From contig CAZIPP010000021.1 in NCBI GenBank assembly GCA_964541215.1, forward strand, positions 1 through 16,418: a stretch of DNA of 16,418 nucleotides, read 5' to 3'. The position numbers were made by a program, and so were the translations under genes. The notes below the pieces were generated by a model. The model saw only the letters and a program-made list of their open reading frames with translations. It ran no database searches and was not told the origin of the DNA. Numbering within the stretch: position 1 is the first letter of the stretch; every line of letters begins with the position of its first letter. This DNA is from SIG469 sp964541215. GTDB lineage: Bacteria; Bacillota; Clostridia; Oscillospirales; Oscillospiraceae. Positions 5,591-13,673 of this stretch are shown in pieces.

Positions 5591-7096
5591 CTACAGGTCG
5601 TTTTGACCCCACATGCGGGAAAGCCGCACGGCTTTTTGCCACTTGCTGTAGTGCTCTTCACGCTGGTCGGCAGCCATGGAGGGAACAAATATACGCTGAC
5701 TGATGCGCTGTATTTCATCGGTGCTTTCCCAAACGCCTGTGGCAAGACCGGCAAGGTACGCAGCGCCAACTGCGGTGGATTCGATCATGGCAGGACGGTC
5801 AACAGGGATGCCAAGCATATCGGCCTGGAACTGCATCATAAAATCGCTGACGCTGGCGCCGCCATCGGCACGCAGGACAGAAATAGGGGTACCTGAATCA
5901 GCTGCCATGGTACGAACAAGGTCCGTGACCTGATAGGCAATGCTTTCCAGCACTGCTCTGGCAAGCTCTGCTTTGCCGCTGCCTCTGGTAAGACCAAAGA
6001 AGCAGCCGCGAGCGTACATATCCCAATAGGGAGCGCCCAGACCGGTGAAGGCCGGAACAAAGTACAGACCTCCGGTGGAATCCACGCTCTCTGCCAGAAC
6101 GTCACACTGGTGCGCCGTGGCAACAACGCCGGCTTCATCCCTGAGCCACTGAATGGCGGAACCGGCATTGAATGCGCTGCCTTCAAGGGCGTAGGTGGTT
6201 TTGCCGTTCAGAGACCAGCAAACAGAGGTAACAAGACCGTTTTCGGATCGAATACTGTTTTCGCCAAGGTTCATCAGGGTAAAGCAGCCGGTGCCGTAGG
6301 TGTTTTTCGCCTGCCCTATCTCAAAACAGGCCTGACCAAACAGGGCGGCAGCCTGATCGCCTGCACTGCCGCTTATGGGAGTTCCCGCCAGAGCGCCCAG
6401 ACCGCGGATGTTGGGAGCAACATGACCGTAGACCATGCTGGAAGCAACGGGCTGGGGAAGCATGCACATGGGGATATCCAATGCATGGCAGAGCTCCTCA
6501 TCCCAGCAGAGCTTGTCGATGTTGAAAAGCATGGTACGGGAGCAGTTTGAATAGTCGGAAACGTGGGCTTTGCCGCCGGTGAGGTTCCAGATAAGCCAGC
6601 TGTCTATGGTTCCAAAAAGTATTTCACCGTTTTCGGCTCGCTCACGCAGACCGGGGATTTCGTCAAGTATCCATTTTATTTTGGTGGCGGAAAAATAGGC
6701 GTCTATCAGAAGACCGGTTTTTTCCTTTATGCTGACGTTTAGCCCATCAGCCTCCAGCCGATTGCAGATATCCGCAGTTCGGCGGCACTGCCAGACGATG
6801 GCGTTATACACGGGTTTGCCTGTGAGCTTGTCCCACAATACAGTGGTCTCACGCTGGTTTGTTATACCTATGCAGGCGATATCTGTGGGAGAAAGACCGC
6901 TTTTTTCAAAGGCTTCACCCATGGCGTGCATCTGGGTGTCAAGGATCTCCAGAGGGTCATGCTCGACCCATCCGGGCTGAGGGAAATGCTGGGTAAAGGG
7001 ATACTGAGCCAGTGTAACTATTTGACCTGCTTTATCAAAAATGATAGCGCGTGAAGTGGTGGTACCCTGATCAAGGGCGATAACATATCCGTTCAT
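5591..7096 (-). CDS. glpK: Glycerol kinase
   Basis: GlpK phosphorylates glycerol with ATP to glycerol 3-phosphate, trapping it in the cytoplasm. The 501-residue length matches the family. Visible FGGY-kinase motifs are DQGTTTSRA (about 9-17), TNQRETTVLWD with the glycerol-contacting Arg-Glu pair, GTIDSWLIW, the ATP-site AGDQAAALFGQ, and the C-terminal DGGASVSDFMMQ. Where many Firmicute enzymes carry the HPr-phosphorylated His in a YHFF/YHFY-type loop just before the AGDQ motif, this one reads APNIRGLG, so control by PTS phosphorylation is probably lost (inference from motif recall). The ribosome site TAGGAG overlaps the stop codon of the upstream binding-protein gene, 10 bp away, so the two are translationally coupled. 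No glycerol facilitator or glycerol-3-phosphate dehydrogenase gene is nearby. Confidence 0.95.
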   Translation of the reverse strand: MNGYVIALDQGTTTSRAIIFDKAGQIVTLAQYPFTQHFPQPGWVEHDPLEILDTQMHAMGEAFEKSGLSPTDIACIGITNQRETTVLWDKLTGKPVYNAIVWQCRRTADICNRLEADGLNVSIKEKTGLLIDAYFSATKIKWILDEIPGLRERAENGEILFGTIDSWLIWNLTGGKAHVSDYSNCSRTMLFNIDKLCWDEELCHALDIPMCMLPQPVASSMVYGHVAPNIRGLGALAGTPISGSAGDQAAALFGQACFEIGQAKNTYGTGCFTLMNLGENSIRSENGLVTSVCWSLNGKTTYALEGSAFNAGSAIQWLRDEAGVVATAHQCDVLAESVDSTGGLYFVPAFTGLGAPYWDMYARGCFFGLTRGSGKAELARAVLESIAYQVTDLVRTMAADSGTPISVLRADGGASVSDFMMQFQADMLGIPVDRPAMIESTAVGAAYLAGLATGVWESTDEIQRISQRIFVPSMAADQREEHYSKWQKAVRLSRMWGQNDL

Positions 7097-7106
7097 AACC
7101 GGACTC

Positions 7107-8714
7107 CTATCTGTTCATATAGTTGTCGTAAAAAACCTGATAATACTCGATACAGCGCTGGGCTCCCATATCATTGAGTTTCTGCCGGAATGACTCTATT
7201 TCGGAAAGGGGAGAATCTCCAACGATGAATTTCATCAATCCTTCATCTGCTGCGGAGTTCAGATCACGGAGCATTATGGTAAGGTCTTCTGCCATGGAGG
7301 TCTCCATCATAAGGTTGTTCGGCAGCATATGGGCGCTGTCTTTGTTCCGGGTCCAAACGTCATTGACTTCTTCGTAACCCTGACGATAGGTGGAGTCCAC
7401 TCTGGAGGAGGAAAGCACGCCGACCATATTCCAAAGAGTATACTGAGAGCTGCGTCCGGCATCACGGACAATATCGAAATACTGGGGCTGACCGGAGGCG
7501 TCCAACTCATAGGACTCGCCTTCAATGCCGTAATTCATCAAAAGTCTGCCTTCTTCACTGTACCAGAAATCCAGCCATTTAACAGCCAGTTCCGGATATT
7601 CGCAGGAGGCGCTGACGGCATAGGCGGGAGAGTATACCAGCTCGGTCCTGCTTTCTGCCAGATGAGTCATGTCGCCTTCGGATATTACCGGATCGGGTAT
7701 GGGAACAAGCTCAAAACCATCGATCTCGCTCATGACAGTGCAGGTCTCGATCCCGCCGTACTGAACGAAGAATACGGCGCTTTTACCGATGGCCTGATCC
7801 ATAAGATACGAGCTGTCGCTGATGTCAAGCACATCAAGAATGGCGTCGTTAAAAAGCCCCTCTGAATACCATTTGTTCAGCATGGTAACATAGTCTTCAA
7901 AGCCGTCCTCAAAAGGACCGTACTTTACAACACCGTCCACAACGTAAAATCCGTAGTTTGGAGAAGAGGAGCCGAGGGAGACGCCGTAACCGGAGCTGAG
8001 CCAGTCGGCGCTTGTGGCTCCGGTGGGGTAGAGCCGCAAAGCAAGGTTGGGAGAATAGGTGGTTTTTATAGCGGTAAGGACTTCGTAAAGCTCGCTGTAT
8101 GTATTGGGAACATCCATACCAACACCGTCCAGCAGATCCTTGCGGATCACAGGACCGTAGCTCAGCCGCATTTTGGCAGATTCGTTCAGAGTATAAAACT
8201 GCAAAGCAGCGCCTGTGTCAGACAAAACCGCTTTTTGAGCGTCTTTGTCATCGGCAAGAGCGGTCAGATAATTGGGGGCATACTGAGCCATAAGATCGTT
8301 CAGGATCAAAACATCTTCGCCCTCGTACTCAAGCAGGTAAGAAGAAGGCTGCCAGATAAGGTCGGGATAGTCTCCTGATGCGCCCATCATTGCTTCCATG
8401 CCGCCTGAACTTGAGGAAACGATCACTTCGATATCCACACCGGTAATCATCTCAGACTGTTCAAGGGCATAATTTGTGTAAGTTGTGTCGTCTTCGCCGT
8501 TTCCCATGACTGTCATTCCCATGGTCAGAGTTTCTCCTCCGGTGGTCAGGGGATATTGAACAGGCGCGGGAGACGAAGAAAACAGATCGTCAGAGGAGTA
8601 TGATTTTTCCACCTTGTTTTCAATGGGAGCTGCATCTTTTGCGGGGCTTTTTCCGCAGGCGCACAGCGAAATAAGTGTGCAGAAAGCACAGAGTGATGCA
8701 ATAACTTTTTTCAA
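7107..8714 (-). CDS. Extracellular solute-binding lipoprotein (family 1, large type), orphan
   Basis: A 535-residue protein that begins with a lipoprotein signal: MKK, a hydrophobic stretch, then LCAC with the lipidated Cys20 followed by GKSP and a Ser/Ala/Pro-rich linker. The mature part resembles large family 1 sugar-type binding proteins (LplA/YtcQ-like) of ABC importers, including the YPLTTGGETLTMGM start, WLDFWYSEEGRLLMNYG and NDVWTRNKD segments. These capture a substrate outside the membrane. No permease or ATPase gene adjoins it, which is unusual. Start: TTG at 8714, preceded at 6 bp by GGAGAG (8721-8726); no ATG with a good ribosome site is near. It sits 18 bp after the TIGR04076 gene and 10 bp before glpK, so a glycerol-containing or glycerol-phosphate ligand is a reasonable guess but unproven. 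Confidence 0.85.
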   Translation of the reverse strand: MKKVIASLCAFCTLISLCACGKSPAKDAAPIENKVEKSYSSDDLFSSSPAPVQYPLTTGGETLTMGMTVMGNGEDDTTYTNYALEQSEMITGVDIEVIVSSSSGGMEAMMGASGDYPDLIWQPSSYLLEYEGEDVLILNDLMAQYAPNYLTALADDKDAQKAVLSDTGAALQFYTLNESAKMRLSYGPVIRKDLLDGVGMDVPNTYSELYEVLTAIKTTYSPNLALRLYPTGATSADWLSSGYGVSLGSSSPNYGFYVVDGVVKYGPFEDGFEDYVTMLNKWYSEGLFNDAILDVLDISDSSYLMDQAIGKSAVFFVQYGGIETCTVMSEIDGFELVPIPDPVISEGDMTHLAESRTELVYSPAYAVSASCEYPELAVKWLDFWYSEEGRLLMNYGIEGESYELDASGQPQYFDIVRDAGRSSQYTLWNMVGVLSSSRVDSTYRQGYEEVNDVWTRNKDSAHMLPNNLMMETSMAEDLTIMLRDLNSAADEGLMKFIVGDSPLSEIESFRQKLNDMGAQRCIEYYQVFYDNYMNR

Positions 8715-8732
8715 TATGATCTCTCCGATCTT

Positions 8733-9101
8733 TTATTCTGTTTCCATGGACTGTATCATAAAAACAACAGGACGCAGTCCGTCGGTGCAGCATGTGAAAT
8801 GGGGATCGAGCCTGGACTTTTCGCCGTTGGGAGTTACGCCTGCCTTGTTGGCAGTCATAAGGATGTCCTTCCAGATATCAGCCCATGCCCAGTCACAGAA
8901 TCCGGCAGGTTTGCAGTCGCCTGTACCGCCGGTCTCAACAATAAACTCCTGACCTTCCTTGAAATAAGGGCAGTCGGGGATAAAATCGCCGTTGTCTTCA
9001 CCGGGACGGATCTGACCATACTGAGCGGCTATATCATCCAGCTTCAGCATCCTGATGACTGTGATTTTGGTCTTCTGACCAAGAAAACTTCCGTTTGCCA
9101 T
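8733..9101 (-). CDS. TIGR04076-family small protein
   Basis: This 122-residue protein has the hallmarks of the uncharacterised TIGR04076 family: an N-terminal strand KITVIRML, CPYFKEGQEFIVE (about 44-56), the Cys-Asp-Trp-Ala-Trp-Ala-Asp block (GFCDWAWADI), and the ending CCTDGLRPVVFMIQ. Conserved Cys residues suggest a metal or redox site, but no function is known to me. No signal peptide, so cytosolic. The ATG at 9101 follows AGGAAC/AAAGGA sequence. It is the first gene of the apparent TIGR04076-binding protein-glpK cluster and faces the FAD dehydrogenase gene divergently. Confidence 0.82.
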   Translation of the reverse strand: MANGSFLGQKTKITVIRMLKLDDIAAQYGQIRPGEDNGDFIPDCPYFKEGQEFIVETGGTGDCKPAGFCDWAWADIWKDILMTANKAGVTPNGEKSRLDPHFTCCTDGLRPVVFMIQSMETE

Positions 9102-9118
9102 AGTTCCTGTTCCTTTCG

Positions 9119-9167
9119 TTTGACAAAGATGTAGTCAAATAGTATTATTTTGTTACACATTATACTA
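9119..9167. promoter_or_regulatory. Divergent promoter region with two inverted repeats
   Basis: On the + strand TTGACA (9120-9125) and TATTAT (9143-9148) are 17 bp apart: a good promoter for the FAD dehydrogenase gene at 9187, with a short leader and CGGAGA ribosome site. Two dyads overlap it: TTTGAC (9119-9124) with GTCAAA (9134-9139), and TAGTAT (9140-9145) with ATACTA (9162-9167). They could be operators shared with the divergent minus-strand cluster. The minus-strand promoter is less clear: TTGTAG (9169-9164) and TAATAC, 17 bp apart, is a weak candidate. Confidence 0.6.
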
Positions 9168-9186
9168 CAAATAACGGAGAAAGACC

Positions 9187-10773
9187 ATGCTTCGTATCAA
9201 TAATTTGCAACTGGATATAACAGAAAATGAGACCTCTATTCCGAGAAAACTGGCTGAGACGCTGAAAATACAGGAAAGCTCTATCCAACAGTGGGAGATA
9301 GTTAAAAAATCTGTGGACGCACGAAAGAAACCAAACGTCAGGCTGGTGTATTCCGTTGATGCACAGGTTAAGGATGAGAAGAAAGTGCTTGACCGATGCA
9401 GGAACAAAAACGTATTGGCAGTAACTGCCGAACCCTATACTTTTCCCGCCGAAGGAAAAGCTAAAGGCAAGGTAGTTGTGGTGGGAGCAGGACCATCGGG
9501 ACTTTTCTGCGCGCTGATGCTGCAAAGGGCGGGGGTCCGGGTAACTCTGCTGGAGCGGGGACGACCGGTGGAGCAGCGTACCGCAGATGTGGAAAAGTTC
9601 TGGAATGGCGGAAGTCTTGATACCACATCCAACGTCCAGTTCGGCGAAGGCGGAGCGGGCACATTCTCAGACGGGAAGCTTACCACAGGCGTTGGAGATC
9701 ATCGCCTGGGTTATATAATAGACGAGTTTATCTCCCATGGTGCTCCTGAGGATATCAAGTACCTTGCAAAGCCCCATATCGGCACAGATAAACTTAAAGA
9801 AGTTGTCAAAAACATCCGCCTGGAGCTTATCAGCCTTGGAGCGGATGTACGATACGAAAGCCGTCTTGCCGCGGTCAAAGTCAAAGCGGGGCACATAACC
9901 GCAGTGGTTGTGGAAAGCAGGGAAGGCAGATACACAATGGATGCCGACCATGTGGTCCTTGCAACCGGTCACAGTGCAAGGGATACCTTTGAGATGCTGT
10001 ATGAAAGCGGCGCGGAAATGGCGGCAAAGAACTTTGCGGTAGGCGTTCGTATTGAGCACCTGCAAAGCACGATCTGCAAAGCCCAGTATGGTGATGCGGC
10101 TGGTCATCCCAATTTGCCTGTACCGGATTACAAGCTTGCCTGTCATCTGGACAGCGGACGGTCTGTGTTTTCTTTCTGCGTCTGCCCCGGCGGATATGTG
10201 GTGGCTTCTGCTTCCGAAGAAGGGTGCCTTGTAACCAACGGTATGAGCGAATATCTGCGAGACGGCAAAAATATCAACGGCGGGCTACTTGTTAACATAA
10301 CACCGGATGATTTTGGCAGCTCACATCCACTTGCGGGAATAGCCTTCCAGAGAAAGCTGGAGGCTGACGCGTTTAAATTGGGTGGCAGCAACTGGATGGC
10401 GCCTGCTCAGCTGGCAGGAGACTTCTTAAAGGGAGTTCCGTCTGTAAAGGCCGGAGCCGTTATACCGACCTATCGCCCCGGTGTAACATTTACAGATATC
10501 AGAAAATGCCTGCCTGAGTTTATTTCTGCCTCCCTTGCAGAGGCAATACCGCTGCTTGGGCGAAAGCTAAAAGGGTTTGACGGTTATGACACAGTGTTGA
10601 CCGCGGTTGAAAGCAGAAGCTCTTCACCTGTCAGGATCGTCCGAGATGAACATTATCAGAGCAATATTCGTGGTCTTTACCCTTGCGGAGAAGGAGCCGG
10701 ATTTGCGGGCGGTATCATGTCTGCTGCGGCCGACGGTATCCGCTGCGCCGAAAAGGTATATCAAAATATGTAA
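9187..10773 (+). CDS. FAD-dependent dehydrogenase of the COG2509 type
   Basis: This 528-residue protein has an N-terminal ~90-residue domain that is typical of the COG2509 family and absent from other flavoproteins, then the dinucleotide loop KVVVVGAGPSGLFCAL (about 95-110) ending in LLERG. The family blocks QFGEGGAGTFSDGKLTT and, near the C-terminus, PCGEGAGFAGGIMSAA follow; the latter is the second FAD contact. Members are annotated only as NAD(FAD)-utilising dehydrogenases; no reaction is established that I know of. Soluble, cytosolic, full length. Its neighbours across the divergent promoter are the TIGR04076-glpK cluster, but no functional tie is shown. Transcription is probably stopped by the palindromic repeat immediately after the stop codon. 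Confidence 0.88.
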   Translation: MLRINNLQLDITENETSIPRKLAETLKIQESSIQQWEIVKKSVDARKKPNVRLVYSVDAQVKDEKKVLDRCRNKNVLAVTAEPYTFPAEGKAKGKVVVVGAGPSGLFCALMLQRAGVRVTLLERGRPVEQRTADVEKFWNGGSLDTTSNVQFGEGGAGTFSDGKLTTGVGDHRLGYIIDEFISHGAPEDIKYLAKPHIGTDKLKEVVKNIRLELISLGADVRYESRLAAVKVKAGHITAVVVESREGRYTMDADHVVLATGHSARDTFEMLYESGAEMAAKNFAVGVRIEHLQSTICKAQYGDAAGHPNLPVPDYKLACHLDSGRSVFSFCVCPGGYVVASASEEGCLVTNGMSEYLRDGKNINGGLLVNITPDDFGSSHPLAGIAFQRKLEADAFKLGGSNWMAPAQLAGDFLKGVPSVKAGAVIPTYRPGVTFTDIRKCLPEFISASLAEAIPLLGRKLKGFDGYDTVLTAVESRSSSPVRIVRDEHYQSNIRGLYPCGEGAGFAGGIMSAAADGIRCAEKVYQNM

Positions 10774-10777
10774 AAAT

Positions 10778-10882
10778 CAGCTGTCATTTCGAACATTGCG
10801 AAGCTCGCTGAGCAATGGAGAAATCCCCATCTTATGGAGGGGATCCCTCCGTTGACTGCGTCAACGTTCGGGATGACAGCTG
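10778..10882. repeat. MITE/REP-like palindromic repeat, copy 1, acting as bidirectional terminator
   Basis: Ends are 17-nt inverted repeats with two mismatches (10778-10794 with 10866-10882; core CTGTCAT/ATGACAG), with an inner stem ATCCCC/GGGGAT (10823-10828 with 10839-10844). The right end runs into TTTTTT and the left end is preceded by AAAAAT, so it can terminate both the dehydrogenase gene (ends 10773) and the converging hydrolase gene (ends 10899). Internal marker GAAATCCCCATCTT recurs at 11921-11934 (variant), 16166-16179 and inverted at 16323-16339. Confidence 0.88.
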
Positions 10883-10898
10883 TTTTTTGTTTACATAA

Positions 10899-11816
10899 TT
10901 ATTTCCTGGACTCTATCCAAATGTACAGATCGTTATAAACATCGCGGAAATTCGTCTCATTGAGCATTTCGTGGCGACCACCGGAGTAAAGTTTTATGCC
11001 AACTGATTTCATGCCGGCTTCCACAAAAGCATCCTTTGAAGTTTCCACGCCTTTTCCGTAATCACCCACGGGGTCCATATCTCCGGAGATGAAGAAAACG
11101 GGCAGAGACTTATTCATCTTTGCCAAATTAGTTGCATTCTGGTTGTATGCAAGACCTGAGAACATATCCTTTGCAAGACCGATGGTCATGGGGAAACCGC
11201 AAAGGGGGTCATCGTCATACATGGTCACAATATCCTCCCGGCGTGAAAGCCAGTCGTTTTTGGATCTCGGATTTTCGATTTTGTTGTTGTAGGCTCCGAA
11301 TGCCATATTGTTTATCAGGTCGGAAACCTTATTGCTGCCCTTGATGGCTTTCTGAACATTACATACTGCGATGCCTGCCTTTAAAATGGCGTTGGGCTGC
11401 CAGCCTGTACCCGAAATTATGGCTCCGGACAGGGGGACATCGGGATAAACGGCAAGGAAGGTTCGCAGCAGGAAGGAACCCATGCTGTGACCTAAGATGA
11501 AATAGGGGACACCGTCAATGTGATTGAGGTCGTAAACCTGTTTTAAATCGCTCACAACGTTGAACCAGCCGTTTTGCTTGCCAAACCAGCCTTTGGTTTC
11601 GGGACCGGACTGACCGTGACCAAGATGGTCATTGCCAACAACCTTCCATCCCTTTTCAACAAGGAAGGCGGCAAAATCACCATAGCGTTCGATATGTTCC
11701 GCAACACCGTGAGCGATCTGCAATACTCCTGCAGGAGCGCTTTCCGGCTCCCAACTGCGGATGCGAATGTTTCCAAGTCCGGAGGATGAAGGAATAAAGC
11801 TGTCGGATATTTTCAT
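10899..11816 (-). CDS. Alpha/beta hydrolase, monoacylglycerol lipase / lysophospholipase-like
   Basis: A 305-residue hydrolase of the serine-aminopeptidase-S33/Hydrolase_4 group. The oxyanion-hole region IAHGVAEH (34-41), NDHLGHGQS (62-70), nucleophile elbow GHSMG with Ser111, acid SGDMDPVG (Asp248 likely) and SGGRHEM (His282) make a complete catalytic triad. Relatives split monoacylglycerols, lysophospholipids or other small esters; the actual ester is not known. There is no signal peptide in this start. I chose ATG 11816, with GGTGG about 9 bp upstream and a promoter at 11850-11878. The open frame continues further upstream, but that portion runs through the promoter and into repeat copy 2, so it is not coding. 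A lipase-like enzyme near glpK could supply glycerol, but the genes are 3.8 kb apart and separately transcribed. Confidence 0.88.
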   Translation of the reverse strand: MKISDSFIPSSSGLGNIRIRSWEPESAPAGVLQIAHGVAEHIERYGDFAAFLVEKGWKVVGNDHLGHGQSGPETKGWFGKQNGWFNVVSDLKQVYDLNHIDGVPYFILGHSMGSFLLRTFLAVYPDVPLSGAIISGTGWQPNAILKAGIAVCNVQKAIKGSNKVSDLINNMAFGAYNNKIENPRSKNDWLSRREDIVTMYDDDPLCGFPMTIGLAKDMFSGLAYNQNATNLAKMNKSLPVFFISGDMDPVGDYGKGVETSKDAFVEAGMKSVGIKLYSGGRHEMLNETNFRDVYNDLYIWIESRK

Positions 11817-11849
11817 ATTCAATACCACCGTTTCTTCATGTTTGTAACT

Positions 11850-11878
11850 ATTGTAGTTTATTCGACAATAAAAGGCAA
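11850..11878 (-). promoter_or_regulatory. Sigma-A-type promoter of the alpha/beta hydrolase gene
   Basis: Minus strand TTGCCT (11878-11873) and TACAAT (11855-11850) are separated by exactly 17 bp, giving a start near 11843 and a leader of about 27 nt before ATG 11816. It supports the shorter start of the hydrolase. Confidence 0.7.
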
Positions 11879-11886
11879 GAATAAGT

Positions 11887-11983
11887 AAAGCTGTCATTCC
11901 GAACATTGCGCAGCAATGGAGGAATCCCCATCTTAATAAGGGGATTTCTCTGCCGATAAATCAGCATTCGGAATGACAGCTTT
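11887..11983. repeat. MITE/REP-like palindromic repeat, copy 2
   Basis: Perfect 17-bp terminal inverted repeat (11887-11903 with 11967-11983; core CTGTCATTCCGAA), plus two inner hairpins: CATTGC/GCAATG (11904-11909 with 11913-11918) and AATCCCC/GGGGATT (11923-11929 with 11940-11946). Same family and same orientation as copy 1. No clear target-site duplication is seen. It lies between the hydrolase promoter and the end of the FAD protein gene at 12015, where it may terminate the latter's transcript. Confidence 0.9.
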
Positions 11984-12014
11984 CTTTTAACTTAATGACA
12001 TCGGATAAAGGGGA

Positions 12015-13673
12015 TTATTCTGCCAGGATGTTCAGTGCCATCTTATAGCCGCCGGCAAAGGCGCCGCCAAGACCACCGTTAAGACCCACAGGTCCCTGTC
12101 CTTTTTCCGTATCTGTTCTGGCACAGTCGCCGCCGGCCCAAAGACCTTTGATAATGCTGCCGTCCGGCCACAGTACACGGAAGTCTGCGTCAATGGCAAT
12201 GCCGCCGTGGGTACCTTCGCTGAAGCTCTTCTGGTAGAAGGCGTAGTAGGGACCTTCGCCCAGAGGCTTTAAGTACTTGGGATCCTTGTAGCAGTCATCA
12301 TCTCTGCCCTGAGCGCAGAATTTGTTATATTTTGCGATTTCGTCGCTCAGAGCCTTAGGCGGCATACCGATCTGCTCTGCCAGTTCCTCCAGTGTGTCTG
12401 CTTTGAAGGAAGCGTAGCCGCCTGCGATCTCTTCCTCAATTTCCTCCCGGAAGTCCTTCAGGATCCATCCGTCGAACACATCGGGGGGATTGTCTGCCAG
12501 ACGCTGACCCAGAGTAGTCATAAGGGCTTCGTCCAGAACACAGTAGGAGATGGCTCCGGGCTGCTTGCGAAGCAGGTATTTACCGTCGTTGAGACCGCCG
12601 GTCTCATCCATGAACCGATGTCCATCCATATTGATATAGACTGCTTCGGGCTGACGCATGATCCTGTAAGCGCAATAGCCGTAGGGATGGTGGGCAGGAC
12701 CGCCCAAATTGACATCCACGCTTGCATAGTCTACTTCGCCGCCGATAAGCTCTACCATTTTATGTCCGTCACCCACATTGGTGGGGACATTGAACTGGTG
12801 CACAGGTTCTTCTCCTTCATAGAACCAGGAGAAGTGCTGCTCCATCATTTCACGATTTGCAAGGAAACCGCCGGTGGCAAGAACACAGTCCTTGCTCTCG
12901 ATGCGGATATCGCCACCGCCATCGGTACAGAGGATGCCTTTGACAGCGTTGTCTTCAACGATCAGTTCCTTTGCACGACATTCGGTAAGGATTGTGAGGT
13001 CATACTGCTTGCCGCGTTCCAGCAGTTTGTCCACAAAGAATGAACCCATCCAGCCGGGACCGATGGCCTGATCGCGGCACTTGAGGTTGTGATCCCGACG
13101 ATAGGGGAAGTCGTATTTCATCCATCCTGTTTCGTTGTAAACAAAGGGCTCCAAAGCGCCATCCTGTTGGGCGAACCAGTCGAAGAATTCGCCGCTGGCA
13201 TGGATATTTTCTTCCAGCTTTTTGGGGTCTACTTTCCACAGGGAACGGGACAAAGTCCGACGGAGCATCATATCCGTCATGTCGGGAACGCCCAGCTCTG
13301 CCTGAATCCTGGAGCCGGTAAAGCCTGCGCCGTGGGCAAGGTAGGTGTTGCCGCCCAGTTTTTTGCCGGCTTCTACCAGAATGACCTTTTTGCCTCCTTC
13401 GGCAAGCCTTGCGGCAGCAGTGACACCACAGCCGCCGGAGCCTACAACCACCACGTCACAGGACATGGTTTTGGGGTCGTGGGACGGTACGGTTACGGCT
13501 TCCTCTGTATTTGTGATAGCACTAACATGACAGAGGGTTTGACATAGACCGCAGGAGACGCACTTCTCCGGGTCGATGGCGTAGCGAGTGCCCTTGTAGG
13601 TGATGGCTGAGACAGGACATTCCATTCTGCAGTAGTGACAGCAGACACAATTTGGACCGATTTGATATGCCAT
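12015..13673 (-). CDS. Ferredoxin-domain FAD protein, fumarate-reductase/flavocytochrome-like (FAD_binding_2)
   Basis: This 552-residue protein starts with a 2[4Fe-4S] ferredoxin domain (Cys9/12/15/19 and Cys38/41/44/48). After it come a Rossmann FAD domain (VVVVGSGGCG, 74-83, ending VILVEAG) and the large substrate-capping region, with the C-terminal FAD contact GLWAGGDCARTDTEKGQGPVG. This is the fumarate reductase / 3-oxosteroid dehydrogenase / urocanate reductase superfamily, which moves hydride between FAD and an activated C=C bond. Anaerobic gut bacteria carry many members for respiration on, or detoxification of, diet and host compounds; the substrate cannot be assigned here. No Tat or Sec signal, so cytosolic. 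A strong AGGAGGAG site precedes the ATG. It lies 258 bp downstream of the enoate-reductase gene, with a hairpin between, so probably co-regulated rather than strictly co-transcribed. Confidence 0.88.
   Translation of the reverse strand: MAYQIGPNCVCCHYCRMECPVSAITYKGTRYAIDPEKCVSCGLCQTLCHVSAITNTEEAVTVPSHDPKTMSCDVVVVGSGGCGVTAAARLAEGGKKVILVEAGKKLGGNTYLAHGAGFTGSRIQAELGVPDMTDMMLRRTLSRSLWKVDPKKLEENIHASGEFFDWFAQQDGALEPFVYNETGWMKYDFPYRRDHNLKCRDQAIGPGWMGSFFVDKLLERGKQYDLTILTECRAKELIVEDNAVKGILCTDGGGDIRIESKDCVLATGGFLANREMMEQHFSWFYEGEEPVHQFNVPTNVGDGHKMVELIGGEVDYASVDVNLGGPAHHPYGYCAYRIMRQPEAVYINMDGHRFMDETGGLNDGKYLLRKQPGAISYCVLDEALMTTLGQRLADNPPDVFDGWILKDFREEIEEEIAGGYASFKADTLEELAEQIGMPPKALSDEIAKYNKFCAQGRDDDCYKDPKYLKPLGEGPYYAFYQKSFSEGTHGGIAIDADFRVLWPDGSIIKGLWAGGDCARTDTEKGQGPVGLNGGLGGAFAGGYKMALNILAE

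Noticed and set aside
11817..11906. 30-residue N-terminal extension of the alpha/beta hydrolase
   Set aside because: It runs through the -10/-35 promoter (11850-11878) and into the palindromic repeat copy 2; the MKISDSF start matches the family's usual N-terminus.
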